In this document: piece by piece, positions 16,578 through 25,548 of the stretch
How positions within the stretch are numbered: the stretch's first letter is position 1
Layout of the letters: every line of letters starts with the position of its first letter
Source: Candidatus Enterococcus stercoripullorum
GTDB lineage: Bacteria; Bacillota; Bacilli; Lactobacillales; Enterococcaceae
Reading direction: 5' to 3'
Assembly: GCA_019120335.1 (NCBI GenBank)
Contig: DWVH01000021.1
Span: forward strand, 1-60,216
DNA: 60,216 bases
Translations under genes and position numbers: made by a program
The notes under the pieces: model-generated
What the model was told of the DNA's origin: nothing
The model's database searches: none
The model's input: the letters and a program-made list of their open reading frames with translations, nothing else

Positions 16578-17203
16578 TAAAAGTATTATTAGTTGATGAC
16601 CATGAGATGGTTCGTTTAGGTGTTTCTACGTATTTAAGTATTCAACCAGATATTGAAGTTGTCGGGGAAGCAAGCGATGGTCAAGAGGGGGTAGAAAAAG
16701 CCTTATCACTTCGTCCAGATGTTATTCTAATGGATTTAGTCATGGATAATATGGATGGTATTACCGCAACTAAAGAAATTTTAGCTCAGTGGCCTCAAGC
16801 AAAAATTCTCATCGTTACGAGCTATATAGATGATGAAAAAGTATTTCCAGCGATTCAAGCCGGAGCGAGTGGCTATTTATTAAAAACTTCTTCAGCACAG
16901 GAAATTGCTGAAGCGGTTCGTAAAACAATTGTCGGCGAACGGGTAATTGAAGAAGAAGTCAGTGAAAAAATTCAAAATCAAGATTATGCCAATCAATACT
17001 TTTTATATGAAGAGTTAACAAATCGGGAACGTGAAGTCTTAGATTTGATTGCGCAAGGTAAAAGTAATCAAGAAATCGCAGAAATACTGTTTATTACATT
17101 GAAAACTGTTAAAACACATGTATCGAATATTTTAGCTAAATTAGGTGTGGAAGATCGCACACAAGCAGCAATCTATGCATTTAAACATGGCTTGGTAAAG
17201 TAA
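16574..17203 (+). CDS. liaR: Response regulator LiaR/VraR (NarL family)
   Basis: A 209-residue DNA-binding response regulator. The receiver has DD at 8-9, the phosphorylation site Asp54 in ILMDLVMDN and a conserved Lys in LLKTSS. The C-terminal LuxR-type helix-turn-helix (LTNREREVLDLIAQGKSNQEIAEILFITLKTVKTHV, given here only as its family landmark region 145-180) binds target promoters. In enterococci LiaR controls responses to daptomycin and antimicrobial peptides. Four-base overlap with liaS; 19 bases to ktrA without terminator. Confidence 0.95.
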   Translation: MIKVLLVDDHEMVRLGVSTYLSIQPDIEVVGEASDGQEGVEKALSLRPDVILMDLVMDNMDGITATKEILAQWPQAKILIVTSYIDDEKVFPAIQAGASGYLLKTSSAQEIAEAVRKTIVGERVIEEEVSEKIQNQDYANQYFLYEELTNREREVLDLIAQGKSNQEIAEILFITLKTVKTHVSNILAKLGVEDRTQAAIYAFKHGLVK

Positions 17204-17222
17204 GAAAGAAGGTATCATAAAG

Positions 17223-17888
17223 GTGAAACAAAATTATGCAATCATTGGGTTAGGTCGTTTTGGTGGCAGTATTTGTCGTACTTTGGTAGAATCAGGACAA
17301 GAAGTTTTAGCCATTGATTCCAATGAAGAACGTGTAAATGAATATATGAATATCGCAACGCATGCAGTAGTAGGAAATGCGCAAGATGAAAGTACTTTAC
17401 GCTCTTTAGGGATTCGTAACTTTGACCATGTTATCGTCGCTATTGGTGAGGATATTCAAGCTAGTATTTTAGTAACATTGATGGTTAAAGAAATGGGTGT
17501 TCCCAATGTTTTGGCTAAAGCGCAAAATGAATATCACGCAAAAGTACTAGAGCGAGTTGGAGCTGATCGCGTGGTCCATCCTGAACGTGATATGGGGGTA
17601 AGAATTGCTCATAACTTGGTCTCAAGAAATATTTTAGATTTTATTGAGCTATCTGATGAGTTTTCGTTGGCAGAGATTAAAGTATCTAATCCTAAATTCT
17701 TTAATAAATCCCTTATCGAAGTGAATTTCCGTCAACGATTTGGCTTAACAGTTGTTGCTATTCGTCGTGCGGATGGTCAAGTGGTTGTTTCACCTCCTGC
17801 TAACGAAATTGTATGCGAAAATGATAATTTGTTAGTAATTGGTAGTACTGTAAACGTTGATAATCTTGATGAAAAACTTAATGATTAG
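17223..17888 (+). CDS. ktrA: Potassium-transport regulatory subunit KtrA/TrkA
   Basis: A 221-residue cytosolic gating ring protein for a KtrB-type K+ channel. The N-terminal RCK domain has the nucleotide-binding Rossmann motif GLGRFG (9-14) and the acidic residue in LAIDSNEERV. The C-terminal RCK_C domain (about 140-218) is the part that binds cyclic di-AMP in homologues. No membrane subunit gene is adjacent; it must be elsewhere. GTG start after AGAAGG. It stands in the lia transcription unit, which is worth noting because K+ and turgor are tied to wall integrity. Confidence 0.92.
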   Translation: MKQNYAIIGLGRFGGSICRTLVESGQEVLAIDSNEERVNEYMNIATHAVVGNAQDESTLRSLGIRNFDHVIVAIGEDIQASILVTLMVKEMGVPNVLAKAQNEYHAKVLERVGADRVVHPERDMGVRIAHNLVSRNILDFIELSDEFSLAEIKVSNPKFFNKSLIEVNFRQRFGLTVVAIRRADGQVVVSPPANEIVCENDNLLVIGSTVNVDNLDEKLND

Positions 17889-17899
17889 GAGGTTTTTTG

Positions 17900-18190
17900 A
17901 TGGAATTAACGATTTCACCAAAAGCACATGAATGGTTTAAAAAGGAGATTATCCTAAATCCTGGACAAGGCATCCGTTTTTTTGGAAAAGTCTATGGTAG
18001 TACCCCGGTTCATGAAGGATTTTCAGTTGGGATGAGTGTCGATACACCTAATCGTCCATTGGTCCAAGTGACAGTAGATGATCTCACCTATTTTATTGAA
18101 GAAGATGATCAGTGGTTTTTTGATGGCTATCAGTTGGTCGTGAATTATGATGAAAAATTAGATGAGCCATCCTATGAGTTTATTAATTAA
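17900..18190 (+). CDS. YneR-like HesB-fold protein
   Basis: A 96-residue protein of the HesB/IscA-like (Fe-S biosynthesis) fold, subgroup YneR. It lacks the three cysteines needed for Fe-S handling by true IscA, so it is not an evident Fe-S scaffold; the function is unknown. Landmarks are ISPKAHEWF at the start and IRFFGKVYG followed by GFSVGMSVD. The ATG at 17900 is chosen because AGGAGG (17887-17892) lies seven bases before it. It ends the liaFSR-ktrA unit, directly before a strong terminator. Confidence 0.8.
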   Translation: MELTISPKAHEWFKKEIILNPGQGIRFFGKVYGSTPVHEGFSVGMSVDTPNRPLVQVTVDDLTYFIEEDDQWFFDGYQLVVNYDEKLDEPSYEFIN

Positions 18191-18237
18191 AAAAATCGTT
18201 TCTATTCCTCTTATTTAGAAGAATAGAAACGATTTTT
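18191..18237. terminator. Bidirectional terminator closing the lia-ktrA unit and the DUF1189 gene
   Basis: Perfect 17-base arms at 18191-18207 and 18221-18237 (core ATCGTTTCTATTC / GAATAGAAACGAT), with A-run and T-run on the two sides. The stop codon of the minus-strand gene lies within the right arm. Confidence 0.92.
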
Positions 18238-19039
18238 ATTTTAGCTTTATTTTTGTTTCATCCTTTAAAGCTTGCGTAAAAATAAAGAAACTTCCCAAGG
18301 TAATAAACAATCCTGTATCAAATTCAGGATAAATAAAACTGATGATAAGTGACAATAAGACCGGCAGACTAGCACAAGCAATCATCATTTTTAAATTGTC
18401 GAGAAAACCATTTTTACAACGAATCATATGACTGTAAATGTTGCCAATCAGTGCAACAGTAAAGAGATTAATTGCTAAATTAACAAAAGCTGGATATAAA
18501 ACAAGTAAGATAATTAATACATACATCCAGATTGGAAATTGACTGTTCTTTACTTCTTTTTTGATTTGTTGACTGGTGATACCATCCAATAGTGGATTAT
18601 GGTAGGAAATGGTCAACTTATTACCACCTAATAAATTACTTGTGAGCTCTGTACTAGGAAAACCAATTAATAGCTCATCTTTGGTTAATCCAGCACTAAT
18701 AAAATTTCCCAGGCGATCATTGGTGATTTCCTTTTTGGTTCTCTTAGCTTCAGGGTCAAACGTAAAAATGACGGTATCAGTTTGATAGATAAAGCCTTTT
18801 TCATTTTTATCATGTAGTTGCAGTTTACCATTTTTAATACTAAAATCAGGCAAGTGTGAAACAATTGTAAGACTATCTTGTTTAATGGAATGGAAAACTT
18901 CTTTTACCTGAGCAGCCAAAGGTAAGGACATTAATAGACTTAATAAAAGTAAATAACTAATAAGCTTGCCAAAGGGTAATTTTTTGACTTCCTTTATTTG
19001 ATTGAAATGAACCATTGAATCTTTCAATATTTGAATCAT
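18236..19039 (-). CDS. DUF1189 family membrane protein
   Basis: A 267-residue membrane protein with one N-terminal helix (about 28-46), an extracytoplasmic domain of about 110 residues and three to four C-terminal helices. This layout and the segments HFNQIKEVKKLPFGKLISY and PSTELTSNLLGG fit DUF1189, a family found in low-GC Gram-positives whose function is not established. It is monocistronic, reading towards the lia unit, and shares its terminator. Confidence 0.75.
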   Translation of the reverse strand: MIQILKDSMVHFNQIKEVKKLPFGKLISYLLLLSLLMSLPLAAQVKEVFHSIKQDSLTIVSHLPDFSIKNGKLQLHDKNEKGFIYQTDTVIFTFDPEAKRTKKEITNDRLGNFISAGLTKDELLIGFPSTELTSNLLGGNKLTISYHNPLLDGITSQQIKKEVKNSQFPIWMYVLIILLVLYPAFVNLAINLFTVALIGNIYSHMIRCKNGFLDNLKMMIACASLPVLLSLIISFIYPEFDTGLFITLGSFFIFTQALKDETKIKLK

Positions 19040-19224
19040 TCTGTATAAAAACTCCTCACTTGATTTATTGTTATTATTTTACCTAAGTTTATTCCAATTA
19101 ACAAGCATTAGCCGATTAAAATCAATAAATACAATATAAAATTAAGTTTTATGAGCATATGTTTTGCGCTATTTCACAAGTTTTGTTACTCTTTGCATGT
19201 AAACAATTTTAGGAGGTCTTGAAT

Positions 19225-19833
19225 ATGACTTATCAATTACCAAAATTACCTTATGCCTATGATGCATTAGTACCTACAATCGATGAAGAAACAATGCATC
19301 TACATCATGAAAAACATCATAACACTTATGTAACAAATTTAAATGCGGCTTTAGAAAAACATCCAGAGTTACCAGAAAAATCTATTGAAGACTTATTAGC
19401 TGGTATTAATGAAGTACCTGCTGATATTCGCCAAGCTGTTATTAATAATGGTGGTGGACACGCAAACCATTCATTCTTCTGGAAAATTATGACACCAAAT
19501 GGTCAAGGTGCGCCTGTCGGTGAATTAAAAGCTGCTATTGACGAAACTTTTGGTAGCTTCGATGAATTCAAGGCACAATTTAAAGCTGCTGCAGCAAGTC
19601 GTTTTGGTTCAGGCTGGGCTTGGTTAGTTGTCGATAATGGTAAATTAGCTATAATCTCTACTGCAAATCAAGATTCACCATTAATGGAAGGAAAAACACC
19701 AGTTGTTGGACTTGATGTTTGGGAACATGCTTATTACTTAAATTATCGGAATGTTCGTCCTAACTACATTGATGCATTTTGGAATGTAGTAAACTGGGAA
19801 CAAGCCAACGAAAATTATTTAGCTGCAAAATAA
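19225..19833 (+). CDS. sodA: Superoxide dismutase (Mn/Fe type)
   Basis: A 202-residue cytosolic Mn/Fe superoxide dismutase of usual length. Metal ligands are recognisable: His27 in [11 protein letters not shown], His in [13 protein letters not shown], and Asp and His in [15 protein letters not shown]. The GSGWAWLV and NQDSPLMEG segments favour manganese. The ATG at 19225 follows AGGAGG by eight bases and is preferred over a TTG six bases upstream. It is monocistronic and ends at a terminator. Confidence 0.97.
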   Translation: MTYQLPKLPYAYDALVPTIDEETMHLHHEKHHNTYVTNLNAALEKHPELPEKSIEDLLAGINEVPADIRQAVINNGGGHANHSFFWKIMTPNGQGAPVGELKAAIDETFGSFDEFKAQFKAAAASRFGSGWAWLVVDNGKLAIISTANQDSPLMEGKTPVVGLDVWEHAYYLNYRNVRPNYIDAFWNVVNWEQANENYLAAK

Positions 19834-19849
19834 TATCATTTGAGTTCCG

Positions 19850-19887
19850 AGTGGGAGGCTAAGCAAAAAGCGCCTCTCACTTTTTTT
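19850..19887 (+). terminator. Terminator of sodA
   Basis: AGTGGGAGGC (19850-19859) and GCCTCTCACT (19872-19881) pair with one wobble, then seven T. Confidence 0.9.
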
Positions 19888-19993
19888 ATTACTATTTAAG
19901 TAAATTGTACTAAAATAGGCTGTTCAAATGTTTTTGCTTATGTTAAAATGAAACCGCTATTAAAATTGTATTAATCGATTTGGAGTGATTAGA

Positions 19994-21493
19994 ATGGATG
20001 ATATCTTAGCTTTACAAAATGGTTCTGATATTCGCGGCATTGCGATGACAACAGATGAATTAAAGGCGAACCTGACACCAATTCAAGCCATGATGGTTGC
20101 ACAAGGAATATTAAATTGGTATGCTGATAAAATTGGTCAAATTCCCACAAAATTAACAATTGGTCTTGGGTGTGACAGTCGTTTAACTGGTCCAAGTCTC
20201 AAACAAGCCATGATTGATACCTTTATTGATTATGGAGTAGAAGTGATTGATTTTGGTATGGCTACGACACCCGCGATGTTTATGGCAACCCAATTTGAAC
20301 AGTTTACATGTGATATTTCAGTGATGTTGACGGCTAGCCATTTACCTTATTATTATAATGGAATTAAAATTTTTACCAACCAAGGAGGCGTGGAAAAAGC
20401 AGATATTCAAAATATTCTAGCGCTTAGTCAATCAAAGGTTTCCTATAGTCTCAGTCAAGGTACTACTCGCCTAGCAGACTTGATCACACCATATGCCAGA
20501 TTTTTAGTGCAAAAAATTCAAAACGCAACGAAGCAAGAACAGCCGCTTTCAGGTTTACATATTTTAGTAGATGCAGGAAATGGTGCAGGTGGCTTCTTTG
20601 CAGAAAAGGTGCTACAAGTTTTAGGTGCGGATACTTCGGGTTCGCAGTTCTTAAATCCAGATGGTCATTTTCCTAACCATATTCCAAATCCTGATAATAA
20701 AGAAGCCATGACTAGTATTCGTCAAGCTGTATTAACCAATCAAGCAGATTTAGGAGTTATTTTTGACACCGATGTTGATCGCAGTGCACTAGTTACAAAG
20801 ACTGGCACTTTTTTAAATCGTAATAATTTGATTGCTGTTTTAAGCCAAATGATTATCCAAGAACACCCTGGTACAAGTATCGTCACAAACTCACCGACGA
20901 GCAGTCATTTAAAAGTTTTTATTGAATCACTAGGTGGCCATCAAGTGCGCTATATTTCAGGTTATCGCAATGTGATTAATAAGGCGATTGATTTAAATAA
21001 AGAAGGGATTGATTGTCAACTCGCAATTGAGACAAGCGGACATGCAGCATTCAAAGAAAATTATTTTTTAGATGATGGCGCCTATGTGATTGCTAAAGTA
21101 TTAATGCTTTTACCTAAATTAGTAGTAGCAAATCGCACTCTAGATGATTTGATTGCGGATTTAAAACAACCTGCAGAAACGCTAGAAGTACGCTTTAAAC
21201 TAGAAGCTGCAGATTTTAAAAAGTTAGGGCTAGAAGTCATTCGATATTTCCAAGAGATTAAGATTCCAGGCTTTATAATTGACTTAGAAAATCATGAAGG
21301 CGTTCGTTTTAATTTAAGAGATAATTATGGAGATGGCTGGTTTTTATTACGACTTAGTTTGCATGAACCCTTACTTGTTTTACAGATAGAAAATGATGTT
21401 GCTGATTTGATGCCTATTGTATTGAAACAAATTCATGAATTGATGAATCACTTTCCAAAGGTGAATCAAGAGAAATTGTTGGCGCATCTATAA
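19994..21493 (+). CDS. Phosphomannomutase/phosphoglucomutase family enzyme
   Basis: A 499-residue alpha-D-phosphohexomutase, moving phosphate between C6 and C1 of a hexose. Domain 1 has the phosphoserine loop LTASHLPYYYNGIKIF, domain 2 the metal loop DTDVDRSAL (most relatives read DGDGDR), domain 3 the sugar loop ETSGHAAF, and domain 4 the phosphate-binding end (around NLRDNYGDGW). The family is clear, but whether glucose- or mannose-phosphate is preferred cannot be told. GTG at 19985 overlaps the ribosome site GGAGTGA; ATG at 19994 is the likely start. Its likely role is in sugar nucleotide supply for wall polymers. Confidence 0.88.
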   Translation: MDDILALQNGSDIRGIAMTTDELKANLTPIQAMMVAQGILNWYADKIGQIPTKLTIGLGCDSRLTGPSLKQAMIDTFIDYGVEVIDFGMATTPAMFMATQFEQFTCDISVMLTASHLPYYYNGIKIFTNQGGVEKADIQNILALSQSKVSYSLSQGTTRLADLITPYARFLVQKIQNATKQEQPLSGLHILVDAGNGAGGFFAEKVLQVLGADTSGSQFLNPDGHFPNHIPNPDNKEAMTSIRQAVLTNQADLGVIFDTDVDRSALVTKTGTFLNRNNLIAVLSQMIIQEHPGTSIVTNSPTSSHLKVFIESLGGHQVRYISGYRNVINKAIDLNKEGIDCQLAIETSGHAAFKENYFLDDGAYVIAKVLMLLPKLVVANRTLDDLIADLKQPAETLEVRFKLEAADFKKLGLEVIRYFQEIKIPGFIIDLENHEGVRFNLRDNYGDGWFLLRLSLHEPLLVLQIENDVADLMPIVLKQIHELMNHFPKVNQEKLLAHL

Positions 21494-21501
21494 ATTTTAA
21501 C

Positions 21502-21529
21502 TTGCGAACGTTTTCAGTTATGGTATAAT
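21502..21529 (+). promoter_or_regulatory. Promoter of the second csp gene
   Basis: TTGCGA (21502-21507) and TATAAT (21524-21529) are 16 bases apart, with a TGg extension. The leader before the ATG is only about 43 bases, much shorter than that of the first csp. Confidence 0.7.
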
Positions 21530-21578
21530 TTTAGCAAGACAGTTTTTGTCTGAATGAATTTTTGGAGGTTATTCTTTC

Positions 21579-21779
21579 ATGGAACACGGAACAGTCAAAT
21601 GGTTCAATAATGAAAAAGGTTTTGGCTTTATTACAAACGATCAAGGAGAAGACGTTTTTGTACACTTTTCTGCGATTCAATCAGAAGGCTATAAATCATT
21701 AGAAGAAGGACAAGAAGTATCTTTTACAATTGTTGAAGGTGCGCGTGGTCCGCAAGCAGCTGAAGTTGTGAAATTATAA
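21579..21779 (+). CDS. Cold-shock protein (second copy)
   Basis: A 66-residue cold-shock domain protein with intact RNP1 (KGFGFIT) and RNP2 (VFVHFSAI). It differs from the copy at 6342-6542 mainly in the C-terminal third ([19 protein letters not shown] versus [19 protein letters not shown]). TTGGAGG precedes the ATG. A good consensus promoter with a short leader suggests expression at normal growth temperature, while the first copy has the long leader expected of a cold-induced gene. Confidence 0.95.
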   Translation: MEHGTVKWFNNEKGFGFITNDQGEDVFVHFSAIQSEGYKSLEEGQEVSFTIVEGARGPQAAEVVKL

Positions 21780-21802
21780 TTTTAACTGATAGTAAATAAT
21801 GG

Positions 21803-21849
21803 GAATGATAGGAAAGCCGTAGATGGCCAATCTATCATTCTCTTTTTTT
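21803..21849 (+). terminator. Terminator of the second csp gene
   Basis: GAATGATAG (21803-21811) pairs with CTATCATTC (21832-21840); the loop holds a small GCC/GGC hairpin, and a T-run follows. Confidence 0.85.
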
Positions 21850-22050
21850 GGCAAAGTATATCAGTTTTTAACATTGCGAATATTTCTTTTTCTTTAAATT
21901 TTTGTAATAAAATATGTGAGGTGTTGCTCAATTATATAAGTTATGGCAAAATCTATGTGATGTGTACCTTTAAATGATAAGGTGATATCAAGGAAATAAG
22001 TAAGTTTCTTTTATTAAATACCAACTGTTAAGGTATTTTAGAGGTGTATT

Positions 22051-23238
22051 ATGAAATTATATCAAAAAATTATTATTGCAATATTAGGAGTGATTGCAGT
22101 TGTCGTAACTAGTGCGACGGTTTGGGCTGCTTTTGCCTACAAAGATGCCAATGCTACTTTTAATGCAATTAGTAAAAAGATTGAACGTGCAACTTCGCCA
22201 AAACGAGAAAAGGCCATTAGTTATGAAGATCGTGATCCAATTACGATTGCTTTACTTGGACTTGATACTGGTGGGCTAGGACGTACTGAACAAGGTCGTA
22301 GTGACACGATGATGATTGTTACACTTAATCCTAGACAGAAAAAAACTACAGTAGTAAGTATTGACCGTGATATTTATACTAAAATCGTTGGCTATGATAC
22401 TTATGATAAATTAAATCATGCTTATGCTTTTGGTGGCGTAAAGATGTCTTTAAATTCCATTGAATATTTATTAGATGTCCCAATTGATCATTATATTGCC
22501 ATTAACTTTACTGGTTTAAGTGATTTAATCGATGCAGTGGGTGGTATCACTGTAGACAATAAGATTGATTTTACACTTGATGGTGTGCACGTTCCTAAAG
22601 GCAAACATCATTTAAATGGTGAATCTGGATTAGCCTATGCTCGGATGCGTTATGAAGATCCAGAAGGGGATATTGGTCGTCAGCGTCGTCAACGTGAAGT
22701 CGTAACTAAAATTGTTAATAAAGTCATTGGTTTAGATGGTGTTACTAAGTATAAAAAGATTCTAAAAGCAGTTGAAAATAATTGTTCGACAAATCTTTCT
22801 TGGGACCAATTGATGGATATTTCTAAAAACTATGTGCCAGCCTTAGATAATATTAAAAGTTATCAATTAAGTGGGATTGAGCCTGATTGGATGACGGATG
22901 TCTATTATCAAGTAGTTGGTAAGCATCGTTTATTAAATATTCAAAACTTAATCAAATCTGAGCTTGGATTACCAACTAGATCAGAATTACCAATCTCTGA
23001 TGGTTATTCTGATGGCTACATTGAAAAACAATTATATGATGATGAAGATGAGCCTCTTGTGGATGACGATACAGCTAAAAAACAAGCGTCTGAAACCCAA
23101 ACAACTTCTTCAAGTACAACTGAAATTTCTGCAGATGTTTCAGAGCAAACCTCAGAAGAAGCATATGATGACAATGGTTATCAAGAAGATGGCAGTGAGT
23201 ATCAAGTAGAAGCACAAAACGTTGCAACAAATGAATAA
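22051..23238 (+). CDS. LytR-CpsA-Psr (LCP) family glycopolymer ligase
   Basis: A 395-residue membrane-anchored enzyme of the LCP family, which transfers undecaprenyl-linked glycopolymers (wall teichoic acid, capsule or rhamnopolysaccharide) to peptidoglycan. One N-terminal membrane helix (about 7-29) precedes the LCP domain (about 65-215) with ITIALLGLDTGG, GRSDTMMIVTL, the arginine in VVSIDRDIYT, KLNHAYAFGG and YARMRYEDPEGDIGRQRRQ. The C-terminal 65 residues are a disordered acidic Ser/Thr/Glu tail. The gene is monocistronic with GAGGTG before the ATG. Which polymer it attaches is not known. Confidence 0.93.
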   Translation: MKLYQKIIIAILGVIAVVVTSATVWAAFAYKDANATFNAISKKIERATSPKREKAISYEDRDPITIALLGLDTGGLGRTEQGRSDTMMIVTLNPRQKKTTVVSIDRDIYTKIVGYDTYDKLNHAYAFGGVKMSLNSIEYLLDVPIDHYIAINFTGLSDLIDAVGGITVDNKIDFTLDGVHVPKGKHHLNGESGLAYARMRYEDPEGDIGRQRRQREVVTKIVNKVIGLDGVTKYKKILKAVENNCSTNLSWDQLMDISKNYVPALDNIKSYQLSGIEPDWMTDVYYQVVGKHRLLNIQNLIKSELGLPTRSELPISDGYSDGYIEKQLYDDEDEPLVDDDTAKKQASETQTTSSSTTEISADVSEQTSEEAYDDNGYQEDGSEYQVEAQNVATNE

Positions 23239-23246
23239 TATTTAAG

Positions 23247-23277
23247 GCAATCTAGATTAATCTCTAGGTTGCTTTTT
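23247..23277 (+). terminator. Terminator of the LCP gene
   Basis: GCAATCTAGA (23247-23256) pairs with TCTAGGTTGC (23263-23272), one wobble, then TTTTT. Confidence 0.85.
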
Positions 23278-23474
23278 ATTATGTCATTAAAGGCTAGATA
23301 ACAATTTTTGCTAATATTTTAGCTAATTTTCATCTTTTTTGCTGTAAATATGATAGAATATAAAGATATGAAACGAATGTTGTAAACTTTCTTTAAAGTT
23401 GCGTGACATTTGGCTATCTAGATATATTTTAGGGTAGAATAAAAGAGCAAGTTTATTTCAAGGAGCGTTTTATT

Positions 23475-25538
23475 TTGAAAAACATAAAGAAATCTCATAT
23501 TCCTTTTCGATTAAATTTTTTATATTTCTTAATTTTTATTCTTTTTGTTGCATTGATTTCTCGTCTGGGCGTGCTGCAATTGGCGAATAATGATAAATAT
23601 ACGAGTAAAATCAATGCGTTAAGTACGATTGAAGTTTCCGAAAGCGCACCTAGAGGAAGTATCTATGACTCTGAAAAGCAATTATTAGCAACTAACTCGG
23701 CTTCTCCTTCTATTACTTTTACACGTGGTGTTAATATGTCTGCTGCGGAAATCTTAGACTTAGCAACAAAACTGAGTCAATACATAGATATGCCAATTGA
23801 TGATAACTTAACAGATCGTGATAAAAGAGATTTTTATTTAGCTGATAAAGCACATTTAAAGCAGATTCAAAGTCGGCTAACTAAAAAAGAAAAAGCGTTA
23901 GACAACAGCAAACAATATGCAAAAATGGTTGAATTAGTCCCTGCTGATCAGCTGAATTTTGATGATACTCAACTTAAAATTGCTACTATTTTTAAAAAGA
24001 TGAATGCAGCCCAATCACTTGGTACAGTTTATGTTAAAAATGAAGGAGTTACTGATCAAGAATTAGCTGTTGTGGCGGAACACGCGACTGATTTACCAGG
24101 AATATCTACAGGAAATGACTGGAACCGTGAAATTCTCGCACAAAGTAGTTTAAAGAGCTTGATTGGTAAAGTCTCTACAGAAAAACAAGGGTTACCAGCT
24201 GAAGAAGTCGATAGCTATCTGAAAAAAGGGTATGCTCGTAATGACCGTGTAGGAACTAGTTTTATTGAAAAAAGTTATGAAGAGTACTTACAAGGTAAAA
24301 AATCAAAATATGAAATTTCTGTTGACGGTAAAGGAAATATCACCAGTAAAAAAGAGGTTTCAACCGGTGCAAAAGGTGATAATGTGGTTCTATCTATTAA
24401 TGCTAAATTCCAGGAAAAAGTGGACGAAATCTTAAAACGTAACTATCAATCATTGGTAGACAGTGGTTTTGCGACTTATTCCCCAGGGATTTATGCCGTT
24501 GTAATGAATCCGAATAATGGTGGTATTTTGGCTATGAGTGGGTATTATCATGAAATTGCTTCTAAATCAATTGAAGAAAACGCCATTGGAACGTACATGA
24601 ATGCTTTTGTACCAGGATCTGTCGTCAAAGCAGGTACTCTAACAGCGGGATGGCAAAAAGGGGTTATTTCTGGAAATCAGACTTTACTGGATGAGCCTAT
24701 TTATATTCAAGGTACGGCACCTAAAACCTCTATTTTCAACCGTTCTGGCTATGCAAATATGAATTTAACTGCTGAAAAAGCTTTAGAACTTTCATCTAAC
24801 AGTTATATGATGAAAGTTGCTTTAAAATTAATGGGCATTGAATATCAATATAATATTAGTTTACCGCTCATTAAAAACCAAGCCTCAGCCTATGAAGCTT
24901 TGCGTAATGCCTTTGCCTCTTATGGAATGGGCGTGAAGACTGGTATTGATTTACCAAAAGAAAGTAGTGGGATTCAACCAAGCATTGATCAATTATCTGA
25001 AAAAAATAATGACGGTGGTAAAATTCTAGACTTGGCTTTTGGTCAGTTTGATACTTATACTACGATGCAATTGGCACAATATGTCGCAACGATTGCTAAT
25101 GGTGGAAATCGTATTGAACCGCATATCGTTGAAGCAATTTATAACAATAATGCAGAAGGTGAACTAGGCGATAAAGTTAAAGAGATAAAAGGTAAAGTAT
25201 TAAATAAAGTCGATATTACGAATGAACAATTAAATATTATTCGTAGTGGGTTTTATGATGCTGTTCACGGAACCAATGCTTTCACTACGGCAACGGCTTT
25301 AAGAAGTGCTAAAATGGATTTAGCGGCTAAGACAGGGACAGCTGAAACAACGGTTACTGATAATGGAAAATTGATTGATGTTGTGAACTTAAATGTGGTT
25401 GTTTATGGGCCAACCGATGATGCTCAAGTTTGTTTGGCGGTAATGATTCCGCAATTAGATGAAAAAGCTGGACATCCGAACTTAACAGTAGCCAAGGAAA
25501 TTATTGATGCATATGTTGATACCTATCATGTGAAGTAG
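23475..25538 (+). CDS. Class B penicillin-binding protein (PBP2b-like transpeptidase)
   Basis: A 687-residue monofunctional D,D-transpeptidase that cross-links peptidoglycan, probably in lateral/elongation growth. A short cytoplasmic N-terminus and one membrane helix (about 13-33) are followed by a dimerisation/pedestal domain with the APRGSIYDS box. The transpeptidase domain then carries FVPGSVVK (Ser nucleophile), SSN and AAKTGTAET. The long pedestal and motif context resemble enterococcal PBP2b rather than low-affinity PBP5. TTG start behind AAGGAGC. The next gene, an ABC-F protein, starts 10 bases after the stop, and thyA follows, so they form one operon. Confidence 0.9.
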   Translation: MKNIKKSHIPFRLNFLYFLIFILFVALISRLGVLQLANNDKYTSKINALSTIEVSESAPRGSIYDSEKQLLATNSASPSITFTRGVNMSAAEILDLATKLSQYIDMPIDDNLTDRDKRDFYLADKAHLKQIQSRLTKKEKALDNSKQYAKMVELVPADQLNFDDTQLKIATIFKKMNAAQSLGTVYVKNEGVTDQELAVVAEHATDLPGISTGNDWNREILAQSSLKSLIGKVSTEKQGLPAEEVDSYLKKGYARNDRVGTSFIEKSYEEYLQGKKSKYEISVDGKGNITSKKEVSTGAKGDNVVLSINAKFQEKVDEILKRNYQSLVDSGFATYSPGIYAVVMNPNNGGILAMSGYYHEIASKSIEENAIGTYMNAFVPGSVVKAGTLTAGWQKGVISGNQTLLDEPIYIQGTAPKTSIFNRSGYANMNLTAEKALELSSNSYMMKVALKLMGIEYQYNISLPLIKNQASAYEALRNAFASYGMGVKTGIDLPKESSGIQPSIDQLSEKNNDGGKILDLAFGQFDTYTTMQLAQYVATIANGGNRIEPHIVEAIYNNNAEGELGDKVKEIKGKVLNKVDITNEQLNIIRSGFYDAVHGTNAFTTATALRSAKMDLAAKTGTAETTVTDNGKLIDVVNLNVVVYGPTDDAQVCLAVMIPQLDEKAGHPNLTVAKEIIDAYVDTYHVK

Positions 25539-25548
25539 GAGTGATTTT

